In this document: piece by piece, positions 8,001 through 16,184 of the stretch | Layout of the letters: each line of letters opens with the position of its first letter | How positions within the stretch are numbered: the stretch's first letter is position 1 | Translations under genes and position numbers: made by a program | The notes under the pieces: model-generated | Told to the model about the DNA's origin: nothing | The model's database searches: none | The model's input: only the letters and a program-made list of their open reading frames with translations | Source of the DNA: Jejuia algarum | GTDB lineage: Bacteria; Bacteroidota; Bacteroidia; Flavobacteriales; Flavobacteriaceae | Direction: 5' to 3' | Length of the DNA: 64,000 nt | Assembly (NCBI GenBank): GCA_947495775.1 | Contig: CANMAQ010000015.1 | Coordinates: forward strand, 1 to 64,000

Positions 8001-8400
8001 TTAATTCTACCGTAAATTGCGAGCCGTCATTTCTGTAACAAGACACTGTACCATCTGGAATCACAGGGTTGTGAAACTGCGTAATTTGAATGTTCTTTGG
8101 ATTGTCGGGGTATTCGTAATGCTTACGGTCCCAAGAAATCACTTCGTTTTTAAATGAGGATTGTACGGCTTTACCAAAGTAAATGGCCTTGCTAATGGCT
8201 TCTTTGTTAATGGATGGTAATACGCCCATTTGTCCTGTACATACCGAACAAATATTATGGTTGGGGGTATCTATATCGCCTGCATTGGCGCAGGAACAAA
8301 ATAATTTGGTTTTTGTGTTTAACCGAACGTGGGTTTCCAGACCGATTACTAATTCTATATCGTGTGCTTCTAAAAGCGAGTTTAAGTGCTCCAGTTCCAT
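5056..8400 (-). CDS. gatB/aspS: Fused GatB amidotransferase subunit and non-discriminating-type aspartyl-tRNA synthetase
   Basis: The single 1114-residue chain has two enzymes. Residues ~1-485 are GatB: zinc-type cysteines CSCANAGD and ICSVCTG, then a C-terminal YqeY-like tail ending KVIREGILSAL. After a ~35-residue Ser/Thr/Ala/Gln linker, residues ~521-1114 are a bacterial aspartyl-tRNA synthetase: an OB-fold with GWVSSVRDHGELMFIDLRD, class II motif 2 (CFRDEDSRGDRQPEFTQLD), a GAD insertion and motif 3 (GGIAWGVDRLMMIL). His551 in RDHG occupies the position where discriminating enzymes carry Leu, which suggests it charges both tRNA-Asp and tRNA-Asn. GatCAB then amidates Asp-tRNA-Asn. The ATG overlaps the gatA stop by one base. 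The frame is open across the joint, with no sign of sequencing error. Confidence 0.95.
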   Translation of the reverse strand: MELEHLNSLLEAHDIELVIGLETHVRLNTKTKLFCSCANAGDIDTPNHNICSVCTGQMGVLPSINKEAISKAIYFGKAVQSSFKNEVISWDRKHYEYPDNPKNIQITQFHNPVIPDGTVSCYRNDGSQFTVELTQTHIEEDAAKLMHEKTVSLVDFNKAGVPLIEIVTEPCIRHIEDASTYAQYIQRIVQNLGISEANLEKGEFKSDVSVSLRQKGSDALNPRTEIKNLNSFKFMVEALKEEIEKQLNYYIEHKDFRPDQTTVLFDADLKQTKTMRKKEFEADYRFISEPDLPFVSIKEAVANTHVDLDRLPYAVESILIEGGVLPQDAKFFTADALRSQTFVALNTALKDPSFVAKTLSNTIKPEDYAKIENIADLEAIFTRFKAEKVTPVLAQHAIKSVINDAAFDYNSYFETHTISEDKISNAIQEVIAQNEAVANAIKGGNQGKAGILVGKVIAIIGKGASGKVIREGILSALTASTEKASQQPTATGATTTGTPQETTTAKNEEVLPEIPLVVKDTYRTHKISQLSEASISETVTLAGWVSSVRDHGELMFIDLRDSSHEIFQVRLSRESFANLDDLVKLKPESVITVTGTVVQRKTDDYNPALRAGTIELETAALEILNLSKTLPFEIKRANKSNETVRFQYKYLDHRNDEVRRAIVNRHKVIKLMRDLLDAQEFIEVETPILTAGTDEGAREFIVPTRKKAGAFYTLPQAPQQFKQILMVSGYEKYFQIARCFRDEDSRGDRQPEFTQLDIEMAYASMQDIIDLNTNMFNTIVKKIYGKKWILKPFEVITYKEAMDFYGCDRPDLRFGLKLQDITAIVKDTTFQVFSKPIEEGGIVKCIKVSAEEQGGKRLSKGQIEKLTAIAQANGLGGLAYIIVNENDLQSPIIKFLGEDIAQNIISTTNAQVGDVVFFSAADYDTANKALDAVRQALGSMLRLINPKELRPAWVVDFPMFEKTEEGRWTFTHNPFSMPAIYDVEKHINGNEEEIGSIIAQQYDLILNGYEIGGGSVRAHKPEILEATYKNMGYNKEEMMRSVGTMYDAFHYGAPPHGGIAWGVDRLMMILEKKASIREVMAFPKTGTSEDLLFGSPSPLSDKKVEEMNVRVLRK

Positions 8401-9800
8401 TATATCGTATCTTTTAAGAAGTTAGCAAACTTCAAAACAAGTTCGTCATTCGTTTTTGCAGCGGTTACTTGTAAGCCTGTTGCAGTGCCTTGTGGGATGG
8501 TTAGTGTTGGCAATTGGCCTAAACTAAAGCCTACAGTATAGGCGTCGGACAGGTACATAGCTAAAGGATCTTTTAAACTGTCTCCTATTTTAGGCGGTGT
8601 GCTTGGGGTAACGGGCGATAGGATAATGTCTACCGCGTTAAAGTCGTGTTCAAAGTTTTTTGCAATTTGGTCTCTAAGGTTAAGGCCTTTGAGGTAAATT
8701 TCGTCTGAAAACCCTTGAGATAACACTTGGTTGCCCCCAACGATACGGCGTTTGGTCTCTTCAGAGAAATTCTCCGATCGGGTTATGGCGTAAGTGTCTT
8801 TTAAATTTTCGCCCTCTATGCGGTTGCCATAATTGGTGCCATCTAAACGGGATAGGTTAGAGGCGGTTTCTGCCATGGCTAGGGTATAGTAAGTCGATAC
8901 TAAGGTATTCGACTCAAAGAAATCTAAAGCTTTTACCGCAATACCTTTAGCTTTTAGCTTTTCTATAGCCGCTAAGAAATCGGCTTTTACCGTGGCGTCT
9001 ATAGCATCACTTTCTATAAAATTCTTAAAATAGCCTACAGTTTTTACGGTGCCAGCATCGGGTGCCGTAGTTTCAGCAATGGCTTCAGACGCATAAGTGG
9101 TTTGGTCGCGCTCGTCCTTACCGCTTATTGTGTTTAACACAATGCGAACGTCTTCTATAGATTTCGCAATAGGCCCCACACAATCGGTAGACGAGGCGTA
9201 AGCCATCAACCCAAAGCGAGATACGCGGCCGTAGGTAGGTTTTAAACCATAGACGTTATTGTAGCCCGCAGGTTGGCGTATAGAGCCTCCAGTATCGCCA
9301 CCAATAGAGAATACAGTATAGTCTTTGGCAACGTTTACGGCAGAGCCACCACTAGAACCACCACCTACTAAATCGGGATTTATGGCGTTTTTAACCGCGC
9401 CAAAAATGGTGTTTTCACTCGAAGACCCATGGCCAAAACTGTCGCAGTTTTCCTTAACGAGCGGAATGGCACCAGCATCTAATAACTTTTGGATGGCTGT
9501 GGCCGTATAAGCCGATTTGTACTGTTTTAATAAATCTGAACTGGCCGTTGTATAGGTGCCTTGTACCATGTACACATCTTTAATACCAAAAGGAATCCCT
9601 TCTAGCAGGCCTATAGCATCACCATTGGCAATTTTAGCATCAACCTTAGCGGCAAGCGTTAAAGCCATGTCGTCTAGCAATGCATTTACGGTATGGTGTG
9701 TGTTTTGCTTTAAAGCATCTAGCCTAGCTTGTACCAACTGGGTACAGCTTAGCTCTTTGTTCACCAATTGCTGGTGAATTTTATGAATTTGAGACTCCAT
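8400..9800 (-). CDS. gatA: Asp-tRNA(Asn)/Glu-tRNA(Gln) amidotransferase subunit A
   Basis: GatA releases ammonia from glutamine for the GatB transamidation step. The 466-residue protein contains the amidase signature with Lys74 (FGIKDV), Ser149 in GGGSSGGSA and nucleophile Ser173 in GGDTGGSIRQPAGY. The spacing of this Ser-cisSer-Lys triad matches characterised GatA enzymes. It is slightly shorter than the usual ~480 residues. It lies between gatC (2-bp gap) and gatB/aspS (TAATG overlap), so the four activities are co-translated. Confidence 0.97.
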   Translation of the reverse strand: MESQIHKIHQQLVNKELSCTQLVQARLDALKQNTHHTVNALLDDMALTLAAKVDAKIANGDAIGLLEGIPFGIKDVYMVQGTYTTASSDLLKQYKSAYTATAIQKLLDAGAIPLVKENCDSFGHGSSSENTIFGAVKNAINPDLVGGGSSGGSAVNVAKDYTVFSIGGDTGGSIRQPAGYNNVYGLKPTYGRVSRFGLMAYASSTDCVGPIAKSIEDVRIVLNTISGKDERDQTTYASEAIAETTAPDAGTVKTVGYFKNFIESDAIDATVKADFLAAIEKLKAKGIAVKALDFFESNTLVSTYYTLAMAETASNLSRLDGTNYGNRIEGENLKDTYAITRSENFSEETKRRIVGGNQVLSQGFSDEIYLKGLNLRDQIAKNFEHDFNAVDIILSPVTPSTPPKIGDSLKDPLAMYLSDAYTVGFSLGQLPTLTIPQGTATGLQVTAAKTNDELVLKFANFLKDTI

Positions 9801-9802
9801 TA

Positions 9803-10069
9803 CTATTCTTCAATTACTTTAGAAACTACAAGGTAGTTGTTCTTCTCTTTTGGAAAGTTTTCGATAATAATTTGCTTTTCAATGGCAGAACTGTCTCTAA
9901 CAACATCGGCTCTCAAATTATCTAAAGACACAGCATTATTAGAATTGGCCACAGAATTAGGTGTTGAGGTATTCGCGTTTTTAATCACTTCAAATAACTT
10001 GTTCACAGCCTCAGAAGGTTCTGCGCCCTTAATGCTCGACAATACGTCGACTGTCATAATTTTACTCAT
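9803..10069 (-). CDS. gatC: Amidotransferase subunit C (GatC)
   Basis: The 88-residue protein ends with the GatC pattern LRADVVRDS...ENFPKEKNNYLVVSKVIEE, the belt that wraps the GatA-GatB interface. The N-terminal half (PSEAVNKLFEVIKNAN) is divergent from standard GatC, which is common in Flavobacteriaceae. It is the first gene of the operon and is followed after 2 bp by gatA. It has no catalytic residues; its role is structural. Confidence 0.85.
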   Translation of the reverse strand: MSKIMTVDVLSSIKGAEPSEAVNKLFEVIKNANTSTPNSVANSNNAVSLDNLRADVVRDSSAIEKQIIIENFPKEKNNYLVVSKVIEE

Positions 10070-10723
10070 GTCTTTTTGTTTCGTTTTCGGTTCAAAAATC
10101 TAGCGCGTAAAATTACAAAAGATTTTATCTAGAATAGCGGTTTAAGGATGTAAAGTTGTAACGGAGCATTACAGCTTTAAAATATGTAGTGTAACAGGTG
10201 TTTTGTTATGGATTTCACAGTGAATCTATGGTAATGGTAATAATCTTTAAACTTGTTTTAGGCTAAGGACAGGTTTAGAGGCCTTTTTTTGAACAGTTGT
10301 AAACTTAGGATATGTGGTGTGCATTAGGATTTTATGGAGGAGTAATGATGTACTCGTAGTAGGTTATCTTAAAAAAAGAAGCCACTTCGTATCCTAAATG
10401 ATGCGGGTATATGCCTTGGGTTTTAAGGAGCGACCTGTTATTTAGATAAAGAGGGGTAACGTTGGACTGCTATTTGGTATAAAAAGTACTTTTATACATG
10501 CTAAGCCTATGCTTAAAATCTAATATAGAGCAATCTCAAAAAAGTACAGCTGCGTTTTAAGGCATAAAACCTTAATTTACAATCACGAAAGCGCTAATTT
10601 AAAACTAAAACACGCTTTAAGGGTGTTTTAAGGGTGTTTAAGGCACTTTGTAAGAAGTTAACATCTTGTTGATAATTATTGCGTAAACTCGTTTAAATGC
10701 TTTTTATGAGCGTTTAATTTTAT
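10070..10723. other. Long intergenic region between divergent gatC and gyrB
   Basis: I see no convincing gene here. Visible structure: an inverted repeat TTAAGG/CCTTAA at 10557-10575, and near 10616-10643 an 11-bp-period tandem of TTTAAGGGTGTTT (two full copies and part of a third). I found no DnaA-box cluster. gatC probably starts from a promoter near 10100-10130 (minus strand has GATTTTTG, one base off the TAnnTTTG consensus). Confidence 0.5.
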
Positions 10724-10731
10724 TATATTTG
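10724..10731 (+). promoter_or_regulatory. -7 element of the gyrB promoter
   Basis: TATATTTG matches the Bacteroidota sigma-A -7 consensus TAnnTTTG exactly. Transcription would start at about 10735-10738, giving a ~108-nt leader before the gyrB ATG at 10845. The upstream -33 TTG is not clear. Confidence 0.6.
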
Positions 10732-10732
10732 T

Positions 10733-10816
10733 TTGTCTTGTAAATGATGCCTCCGCATCATTTTTTTGTGTGTGGCCGTGGCAAGAGTGAGACGGCTAAG
10801 AGGGATACAAGACAGT
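10733..10816 (+). promoter_or_regulatory. Structured gyrB leader with a three-helix fold
   Basis: Three nested helices can be drawn by eye. The outer stem TGTCTTGTA (10734-10742) pairs perfectly with TACAAGACA (10806-10814). Inside it, AATGATGC (10743-10750) pairs with GCATCATT (10755-10762) around a CTCC loop. GCCGT (10775-10779) pairs with ACGGC (10792-10796). The second helix is followed by seven T residues, so it could also act as a terminator or attenuator. The element ends about 30 nt before the gyrB start codon. It may regulate gyrB or be a short stable RNA; I cannot assign it to a known family. Confidence 0.5.
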
Positions 10817-10844
10817 ATTAAATCAAACTAAATTATAAAGTATT

Positions 10845-12785
10845 ATGAGCGACGAAGCTAAAAAAAATAATTACTCGGCGGACAGCATTCAGGCCCTAGA
10901 GGGCATGGAGCACGTGCGCATGCGTCCTTCCATGTATATTGGAGATGTTGGTGTAAGAGGGTTGCACCATTTGGTATATGAAGTTGTAGATAACTCTATA
11001 GATGAAGCTTTAGCTGGGCATTGCGATAATATTACAGTAACGATAAACGAAGATAATTCGATTACCACAGAAGATGATGGTCGTGGTATTCCGGTAGGCT
11101 TGCATAAAAAAGAAGGCGTATCTGCGTTGCAAGTTGTAATGACGAAGATTGGTGCAGGTGGTAAATTCGATAAAGATTCTTATAAAGTCTCTGGGGGCTT
11201 ACATGGTGTAGGGGTAAGTTGTGTTAATGCCTTGTCTACGCATCTTAAAGCTACGGTACATCGCGATGGTAAAATATGGGAGCAAGAATACGAACGTGGT
11301 AAGGCCTTATACCCTGTTAAGATAATAGGCGATTCTGATAAAAGAGGTACGGTGGTTACATTTAAACCAGATCCTACCATTTTTACCCAAACCTTAGAGT
11401 ATAGTTATGATACTTTAGCGAGCCGTTTGCGTGAGTTGGCCTATTTAAATAAAGGCATTACCATACATATTATAGACAAACGCGCCACTAAAGAAGATGG
11501 GAGTTTCGAAGGAGAGACTTTCCACTCGCAAGAAGGCTTAAAAGAATTTATAAAATACTTAGACGCTACAAGAGAACCTTTAATGAAGCATGTTATTGCG
11601 TTTGAAGGGGAGAAGAATGATATTCCTGTAGAGGTAGCGATGATTTACAATACCTCTTATGCTGAAAATCTACACTCTTATGTGAACAATATTAATACCC
11701 ATGAAGGGGGAACCCACTTGTCTGGTTTTAGACGTGGGTTAACTCATACTTTAAAAAAGTATGCCGACAGTTCTGGGCTTACCGATAAATTAAAGTTTGA
11801 TATTTCTGGTGATGATTTTCGCGAAGGTTTAACCGCCATCATCTCTGTTAAAGTACAGGAACCGCAGTTTGAAGGGCAAACCAAAACAAAATTAGGAAAC
11901 CGAGAGGTATCGGCATCTGTAAGTCAGGCCGTATCCGAAATGCTAACCGATTACTTAGAGGAAAACCCAGACGATGCTAAAATAATAGTGCAAAAGGTAA
12001 TTCTTGCCGCACAAGCCCGTCACGCTGCGCAAAAGGCACGTGAGATGGTACAGCGTAAAACTGTAATGAGTATTGGAGGCTTACCTGGGAAATTAAGTGA
12101 CTGTTCTGAGCAAGACCCTGCAAAATGCGAAGTATTTCTGGTAGAGGGAGATTCGGCAGGTGGAACCGCTAAACAAGGTCGTGATAGAAACTTTCAAGCG
12201 ATATTACCTTTAAGAGGTAAGATTTTGAACGTGGAAAAAGCCATGCAGCACAAAGTGTTTGAGAACGAAGAGATTAAAAATATCTTTACCGCATTAGGAG
12301 TTACCATAGGTACAGAAGAAGATAGTAAAGCACTTAACCTGTCTAAATTACGTTACCATAAGGTTGTCATTATGTGTGATGCCGATATTGATGGTAGTCA
12401 CATTGCAACTTTAATCCTAACCTTCTTCTTTAGATATATGAAGGAACTTATAGAAAACGGACATATTTATATTGCCACACCACCTTTATATTTAGTTAAA
12501 CGAGGCGCGAAGAAACAATACGCTTGGTCTGATAAGGAACGCGATGATATTGTAGAGCAGTTTGGAGATGGAAGTAAGATACAGCGCTATAAAGGTCTTG
12601 GTGAAATGAACGCAGAACAATTATGGGATACCACGATGAATCCTGAGTTTAGAACTATGCGTTTGGTGCAAATCGATAATGGCTCTGAGGCCGATCGTAT
12701 CTTCTCTATGTTAATGGGAGACGAAGTGCCACCACGTCGTGATTTTATAGAAAAGAACGCTATTTATGCGAATATAGACGCGTAA
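10845..12785 (+). CDS. gyrB: DNA gyrase subunit B
   Basis: GyrB supplies ATP hydrolysis for negative supercoiling with GyrA. The 646-residue protein has the GHKL ATPase motifs (EVVDNSIDEALAG, DDGRGIPVG, GGLHGVGVSCVNALS), the transducer, and the TOPRIM metal-binding motifs EGDSAGGTAKQGRDR and MCDADIDGSH, then the C-terminal IQRYKGLGEMN segment. The length is that of the short gyrase form without the proteobacterial insertion. It stands alone with its own structured leader and a strong terminator. The start MSDEAKKNNYSADSIQ is typical of Flavobacteriaceae. Confidence 0.98.
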   Translation: MSDEAKKNNYSADSIQALEGMEHVRMRPSMYIGDVGVRGLHHLVYEVVDNSIDEALAGHCDNITVTINEDNSITTEDDGRGIPVGLHKKEGVSALQVVMTKIGAGGKFDKDSYKVSGGLHGVGVSCVNALSTHLKATVHRDGKIWEQEYERGKALYPVKIIGDSDKRGTVVTFKPDPTIFTQTLEYSYDTLASRLRELAYLNKGITIHIIDKRATKEDGSFEGETFHSQEGLKEFIKYLDATREPLMKHVIAFEGEKNDIPVEVAMIYNTSYAENLHSYVNNINTHEGGTHLSGFRRGLTHTLKKYADSSGLTDKLKFDISGDDFREGLTAIISVKVQEPQFEGQTKTKLGNREVSASVSQAVSEMLTDYLEENPDDAKIIVQKVILAAQARHAAQKAREMVQRKTVMSIGGLPGKLSDCSEQDPAKCEVFLVEGDSAGGTAKQGRDRNFQAILPLRGKILNVEKAMQHKVFENEEIKNIFTALGVTIGTEEDSKALNLSKLRYHKVVIMCDADIDGSHIATLILTFFFRYMKELIENGHIYIATPPLYLVKRGAKKQYAWSDKERDDIVEQFGDGSKIQRYKGLGEMNAEQLWDTTMNPEFRTMRLVQIDNGSEADRIFSMLMGDEVPPRRDFIEKNAIYANIDA

Positions 12786-12810
12786 CTATTATATAATACT
12801 CAAATTAATT

Positions 12811-12844
12811 AAAGGCTTAACAGTAGGTGTTAAGCCTTTTTTTT
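12811..12844 (+). terminator. Intrinsic terminator after gyrB
   Basis: The perfect 12-bp stem AAAGGCTTAACA (12811-12822) / TGTTAAGCCTTT (12828-12839) around a GTAGG loop is followed by a T-run to 12844. Confidence 0.9.
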
Positions 12845-12896
12845 ACTACAAAAAACAAAAAAACATCGTTTAAACGCATTTTTTTTCGCCAAAACG

Positions 12897-12926
12897 TTGT
12901 GCGAATCATTTTTTTATATATATTTG
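12897..12926 (+). promoter_or_regulatory. Consensus Bacteroidota promoter of the DUF6588 gene
   Basis: TTG at 12897-12899, a 19-bp spacer and TATATTTG at 12919-12926 match the TTG-N19-TAnnTTTG housekeeping promoter. It lies 18 bp before the preferred ATG at 12945, which supports that start over the upstream in-frame ATG at 12897. Confidence 0.8.
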
Positions 12927-12944
12927 TACCATCAAAGTCAATCA

Positions 12945-13961
12945 ATGAAACGTTTAGCAATAGCAACAACATTAATCTTAACAGCTTCAGTAGCAAAAGC
13001 ACAAAGTGATATAGATGCACTTTTGGCAGCGGGAGTAGAAGATGCAGGACGATTCGCAAATGATTATTTAGCGCCAGGAACCAATGGTTTAATGCACAGT
13101 ATGAATGCAAATTGGTTCAACTCAGGGAAGTCAAAACCCCTTGGTGGCTTTGAAATATCAGTAATCGCTAATGCAGCAACGGTTAATGACGATGCCAAAG
13201 TATTTAATTTAAATACAGCAGATTACAATAACATTAACTTTGTGCAAGGCCCTAGCAGTCAAAATGTCGCTAGTGTTCTTGGGGAAAACGATCCTAACAT
13301 ACAAATAGAGTTAGAGTTTGAAGATCCTATTTTTGGATCGCAAACTGTAGAAATAGATTTACCAAACGGTATTGGAGATGGCAGTGCTAATCTACTACCA
13401 ACAGCGTTTATACAAGGCGCAGTAGGCTTGGTTAAAGGCATAGAATTGAAAGCCCGTTTTGTGCCAAAAATAGATACAGACGATGTAGAACTGAATTTAT
13501 TTGGTGCAGGACTACAAGTAGAATTTACAGATTGGTTGCCCGCAGATAAAATATGGCCTGTAGCCATCTCGGGGTTGGTCGCTTATACACAATTAGATGC
13601 ATCTTATAATTTAGAAGCCTCTTCTGTGATAGATGGTGAAAACCAACGTCTGGAAACCTCTGCAAATACGGTGTTATTACAGCTAATAGGTTCTACAAAA
13701 TTACCAATCATCAATTTTTATGGTGGTTTAGGATTTATTACAGGAACGTCGGAGTCTGATTTACTAGGAACATATCGCGTGTCCAGTAATGGCATCACGG
13801 CCAGATCAATAACAGATCCTTTTTCAGTAGAAAGTAACGTGTCTGCTGTAAGAGGGACTATAGGAACAAAATTAAAATTAGGCTTTTTTAGGCTTAATGC
13901 AGAATATCATTTATCAGAGTTCAATGCCTTTTCGTTAGGGGTTAACTTCGGATTTAGATAG
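12945..13961 (+). CDS. DUF6588 family exported protein
   Basis: This 338-residue protein has a clean signal peptide (MKRLAIATTLILTASVAKAQ) followed by DIDALLAAGVEDAGRFANDYLAPG, the N-terminal signature of DUF6588 proteins in Bacteroidota. The rest alternates hydrophobic strands and ends in GFFRLNAEYHLSEFNAFSLGVNFGFR. An aromatic-terminated amphipathic last strand suggests an outer-membrane beta-barrel. No biochemical function is known. It is a monocistronic unit with its own promoter and terminator. Confidence 0.8.
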   Translation: MKRLAIATTLILTASVAKAQSDIDALLAAGVEDAGRFANDYLAPGTNGLMHSMNANWFNSGKSKPLGGFEISVIANAATVNDDAKVFNLNTADYNNINFVQGPSSQNVASVLGENDPNIQIELEFEDPIFGSQTVEIDLPNGIGDGSANLLPTAFIQGAVGLVKGIELKARFVPKIDTDDVELNLFGAGLQVEFTDWLPADKIWPVAISGLVAYTQLDASYNLEASSVIDGENQRLETSANTVLLQLIGSTKLPIINFYGGLGFITGTSESDLLGTYRVSSNGITARSITDPFSVESNVSAVRGTIGTKLKLGFFRLNAEYHLSEFNAFSLGVNFGFR

Positions 13962-14025
13962 AAAATATATTTAGTTATTCGTAATTATTTAGTTAGTTTT
14001 TTAGTTAGTTTTTATTTTAATTAGT

Positions 14026-14062
14026 GAAAGTGCGATCTAGTCAATCGCACTTTCTTTTTTTT
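14026..14062 (+). terminator. Intrinsic terminator after the DUF6588 gene
   Basis: The stem GAAAGTGCGAT / ATCGCACTTTC (14026-14036 and 14044-14054) is followed by eight T residues. Two copies of TTTAGTTAGTTTT lie just before it. Confidence 0.88.
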
Positions 14063-14130
14063 AAATTTAGAACAACACCGTTTCTAGAATAGATTAAGCA
14101 AGAACATATAAACCATTTTTAAAACTATAA

Positions 14131-16011
14131 ATGACAATGAAAGGAACATATTCTTTAATTATTTTAGGTGTATTTTTTATGTCCTCCCTTTTTGCTCAAG
14201 AGAAATTATGGGAAAAAAATTTAAAAGCAGAGCTATACGAAGTTGGATGGATACAGCAAGCAAATAGCGGTACTATTATTGCGGCAGGTGCTAAAGGTTT
14301 GCTTGGTATTGATCATGTTTCAGGAGAAACATTATGGCATAACAAAGAGTTAAAAGGAATAAATAAAAATTCTTTTTTTAACATAGAAGGACTTCCCTTA
14401 TTTTATGTAGAGTACGTGCCAGTTATAGGTAAGTTTAGAGGGATTATTGTAAATTCAAGTAATGGAGATATTGTATTCGATACTAAAGACGAGGGCTATC
14501 GTATTAAAAATTATACGACGTTAACACAAGAAGGCATTATTTTATTCGAATTGTTAAAAGCTAAAGAACGTATACTCATGAATTTTAGCTTAAAGACATG
14601 GCAAAAAAAATGGCATTGTAGCCTTGGAGAAGTTGGTGGTGTTTTAAGTAAGATATTTAGCGGTTCTTTTATAGATCATGGCCCTTATTTTAATAAATCG
14701 GGTGATTTATTAGTTGGAGTTAAAGAACATATATATGCTATTAATATTGAGACGGGTAAAATTATATGGAAACACGAAACCGATAAGAAAGTAAAAGCTT
14801 TAGTGTATTCTAAAATCAATAACAGCTTGTATGTAGGGGTTAAAAAATCTAAAAAATTACTAGTGTTAGATCCTGATAAAGGAAATGATATTACGCCAGG
14901 TAAATTGAAATTAAGAGGGACATTAATAGATATCGTATCAGATGTAGATAATAATCTCATATTAGTAGAAACAGAAGGGTTCAATATTATAGATCCAAAA
15001 ACAAATACTTTTAAATGGAAAAAAAGCTTTAAAATACCTTACCTAGATGAAGTAATACCTCATGAAAAGGGATTTATAGCCATAGGGAAAGACGAAAAAG
15101 ATGGTTCTTCTGTTGCATTAGTAGATAAGCAAGGCGGTAAAATATGGGATACTAATGTAAAAGGTTATGCGTATTTCGCGGTTCCTATGCCTAAAGGTGT
15201 ATTTTATATTTCTACAGAACGCTCCAATATTTTGGAATATGAAAAAGGTAAAGATGTATGGAAAAAAGATGTGAAATTTAAATCTATTCCAGCGGTTACT
15301 TTTGATGAGAAAGAAGATAAAGTCATCTTGTTTGAAAATAAGAAAGGCTACAAGTTCGATTTAAAAACAGGTGCTGTAGATCTATTTGCTCAAGATGTTG
15401 TTTTAGAAAAAGTGAATAAGAAAACAGCTTTAGTAGCAGAATATATAGAAGGCTCTGGATATTTAATTCATGGCGATCAATACATATCATTATTAACACC
15501 TTCAGGGAGAGTGGATTATACAAAGTACTATAAACCAGCAACAGATATTGCAGGGCTTGCAGGGGTTGCTCAGTTAGGTTTGGCCATAGCGGGAGTAGAT
15601 CTTGATATCGAAGGTGCTTTGAGCAATATAGATGAATTAAAGCGTTTATCTGCAAATGCAAATGGTGTTTACAGGGGTTCTGCCGATCAAACAGATGGTA
15701 CTGTTGAAGAAAATGTCGTAGCAGGATTGTATGTGGGGCCAGATGCGCAAAATATGTCTACAATTTTTGAAGTTACAAAAAAACGCTATTCTAATTCTAA
15801 AGACATTAAAGATCACAAATTTATTGTAGCGAAAGTAAAAAGTGAAACAGAACCGACATTTCACAAAATACTAATGGTGAATAAAAAGACAGGAAAAGAA
15901 GATGCTCAGATCAAATTGATAGATAAAACACCTAATTACGTTATAGACGAAATTGATAGTGTTGTTTTCGTTAATGAGAAAAATTATTTGATATCTGCTC
16001 ATAAATTTTAA
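14131..16011 (+). CDS. Exported PQQ-type beta-propeller protein
   Basis: The 626-residue protein starts with a signal peptide (MKGTYSLIILGVFFMSSLFAQ; an ATG two codons upstream is equally possible). It contains repeated blades of the PQQ-like kind: GLLGIDHVSGETLWHN, IYAINIETGKIIWKHE, LLVLDPDKGND, VALVDKQGGKIWDT. Such propellers usually bind partners rather than PQQ, as in BamB. Residues ~480-520 contain a small hydrophobic stretch (TDIAGLAGVAQLGLAIAG) outside the propeller pattern, and the C-terminal part is unrecognised. It has no enzyme signature. It is a single-gene unit. Confidence 0.75.
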   Translation: MTMKGTYSLIILGVFFMSSLFAQEKLWEKNLKAELYEVGWIQQANSGTIIAAGAKGLLGIDHVSGETLWHNKELKGINKNSFFNIEGLPLFYVEYVPVIGKFRGIIVNSSNGDIVFDTKDEGYRIKNYTTLTQEGIILFELLKAKERILMNFSLKTWQKKWHCSLGEVGGVLSKIFSGSFIDHGPYFNKSGDLLVGVKEHIYAINIETGKIIWKHETDKKVKALVYSKINNSLYVGVKKSKKLLVLDPDKGNDITPGKLKLRGTLIDIVSDVDNNLILVETEGFNIIDPKTNTFKWKKSFKIPYLDEVIPHEKGFIAIGKDEKDGSSVALVDKQGGKIWDTNVKGYAYFAVPMPKGVFYISTERSNILEYEKGKDVWKKDVKFKSIPAVTFDEKEDKVILFENKKGYKFDLKTGAVDLFAQDVVLEKVNKKTALVAEYIEGSGYLIHGDQYISLLTPSGRVDYTKYYKPATDIAGLAGVAQLGLAIAGVDLDIEGALSNIDELKRLSANANGVYRGSADQTDGTVEENVVAGLYVGPDAQNMSTIFEVTKKRYSNSKDIKDHKFIVAKVKSETEPTFHKILMVNKKTGKEDAQIKLIDKTPNYVIDEIDSVVFVNEKNYLISAHKF

Positions 16012-16049
16012 AAAAAAGCAGTCTAAATTATCATAATCATAAAATATAA

Positions 16050-16078
16050 AAACACTCGAGGATTACCTCGGGTGTTTT
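16050..16078 (+). terminator. Intrinsic terminator after the propeller gene
   Basis: The stem AAACACTCGAGG / CCTCGGGTGTTT around ATTA (one G-T pair) is followed by a T-run. Confidence 0.85.
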
Positions 16079-16117
16079 TCGATTAAGACCAACATATTTT
16101 TGTAACTTGTGGCGGTT

Positions 16118-16125
16118 TAAATTTG
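16118..16125 (+). promoter_or_regulatory. Probable -7 element of mdh
   Basis: TAAATTTG fits TAnnTTTG and lies 60 bp upstream of the mdh ATG. A second match, TATTTTTG, is at 16095-16102. No TTG lies 19 bp upstream of either. Confidence 0.4.
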
Positions 16126-16184
16126 TAGCAGATACAGATTTATAGATTTCTAGAACAATACAAACATTTTAAAATAAAAAAATT

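Noticed and set aside
10104..10844. Replication origin next to gyrB
   Set aside because: The gap is AT-rich and has small repeats, but I found no DnaA-box cluster, and dnaA/dnaN are not adjacent.
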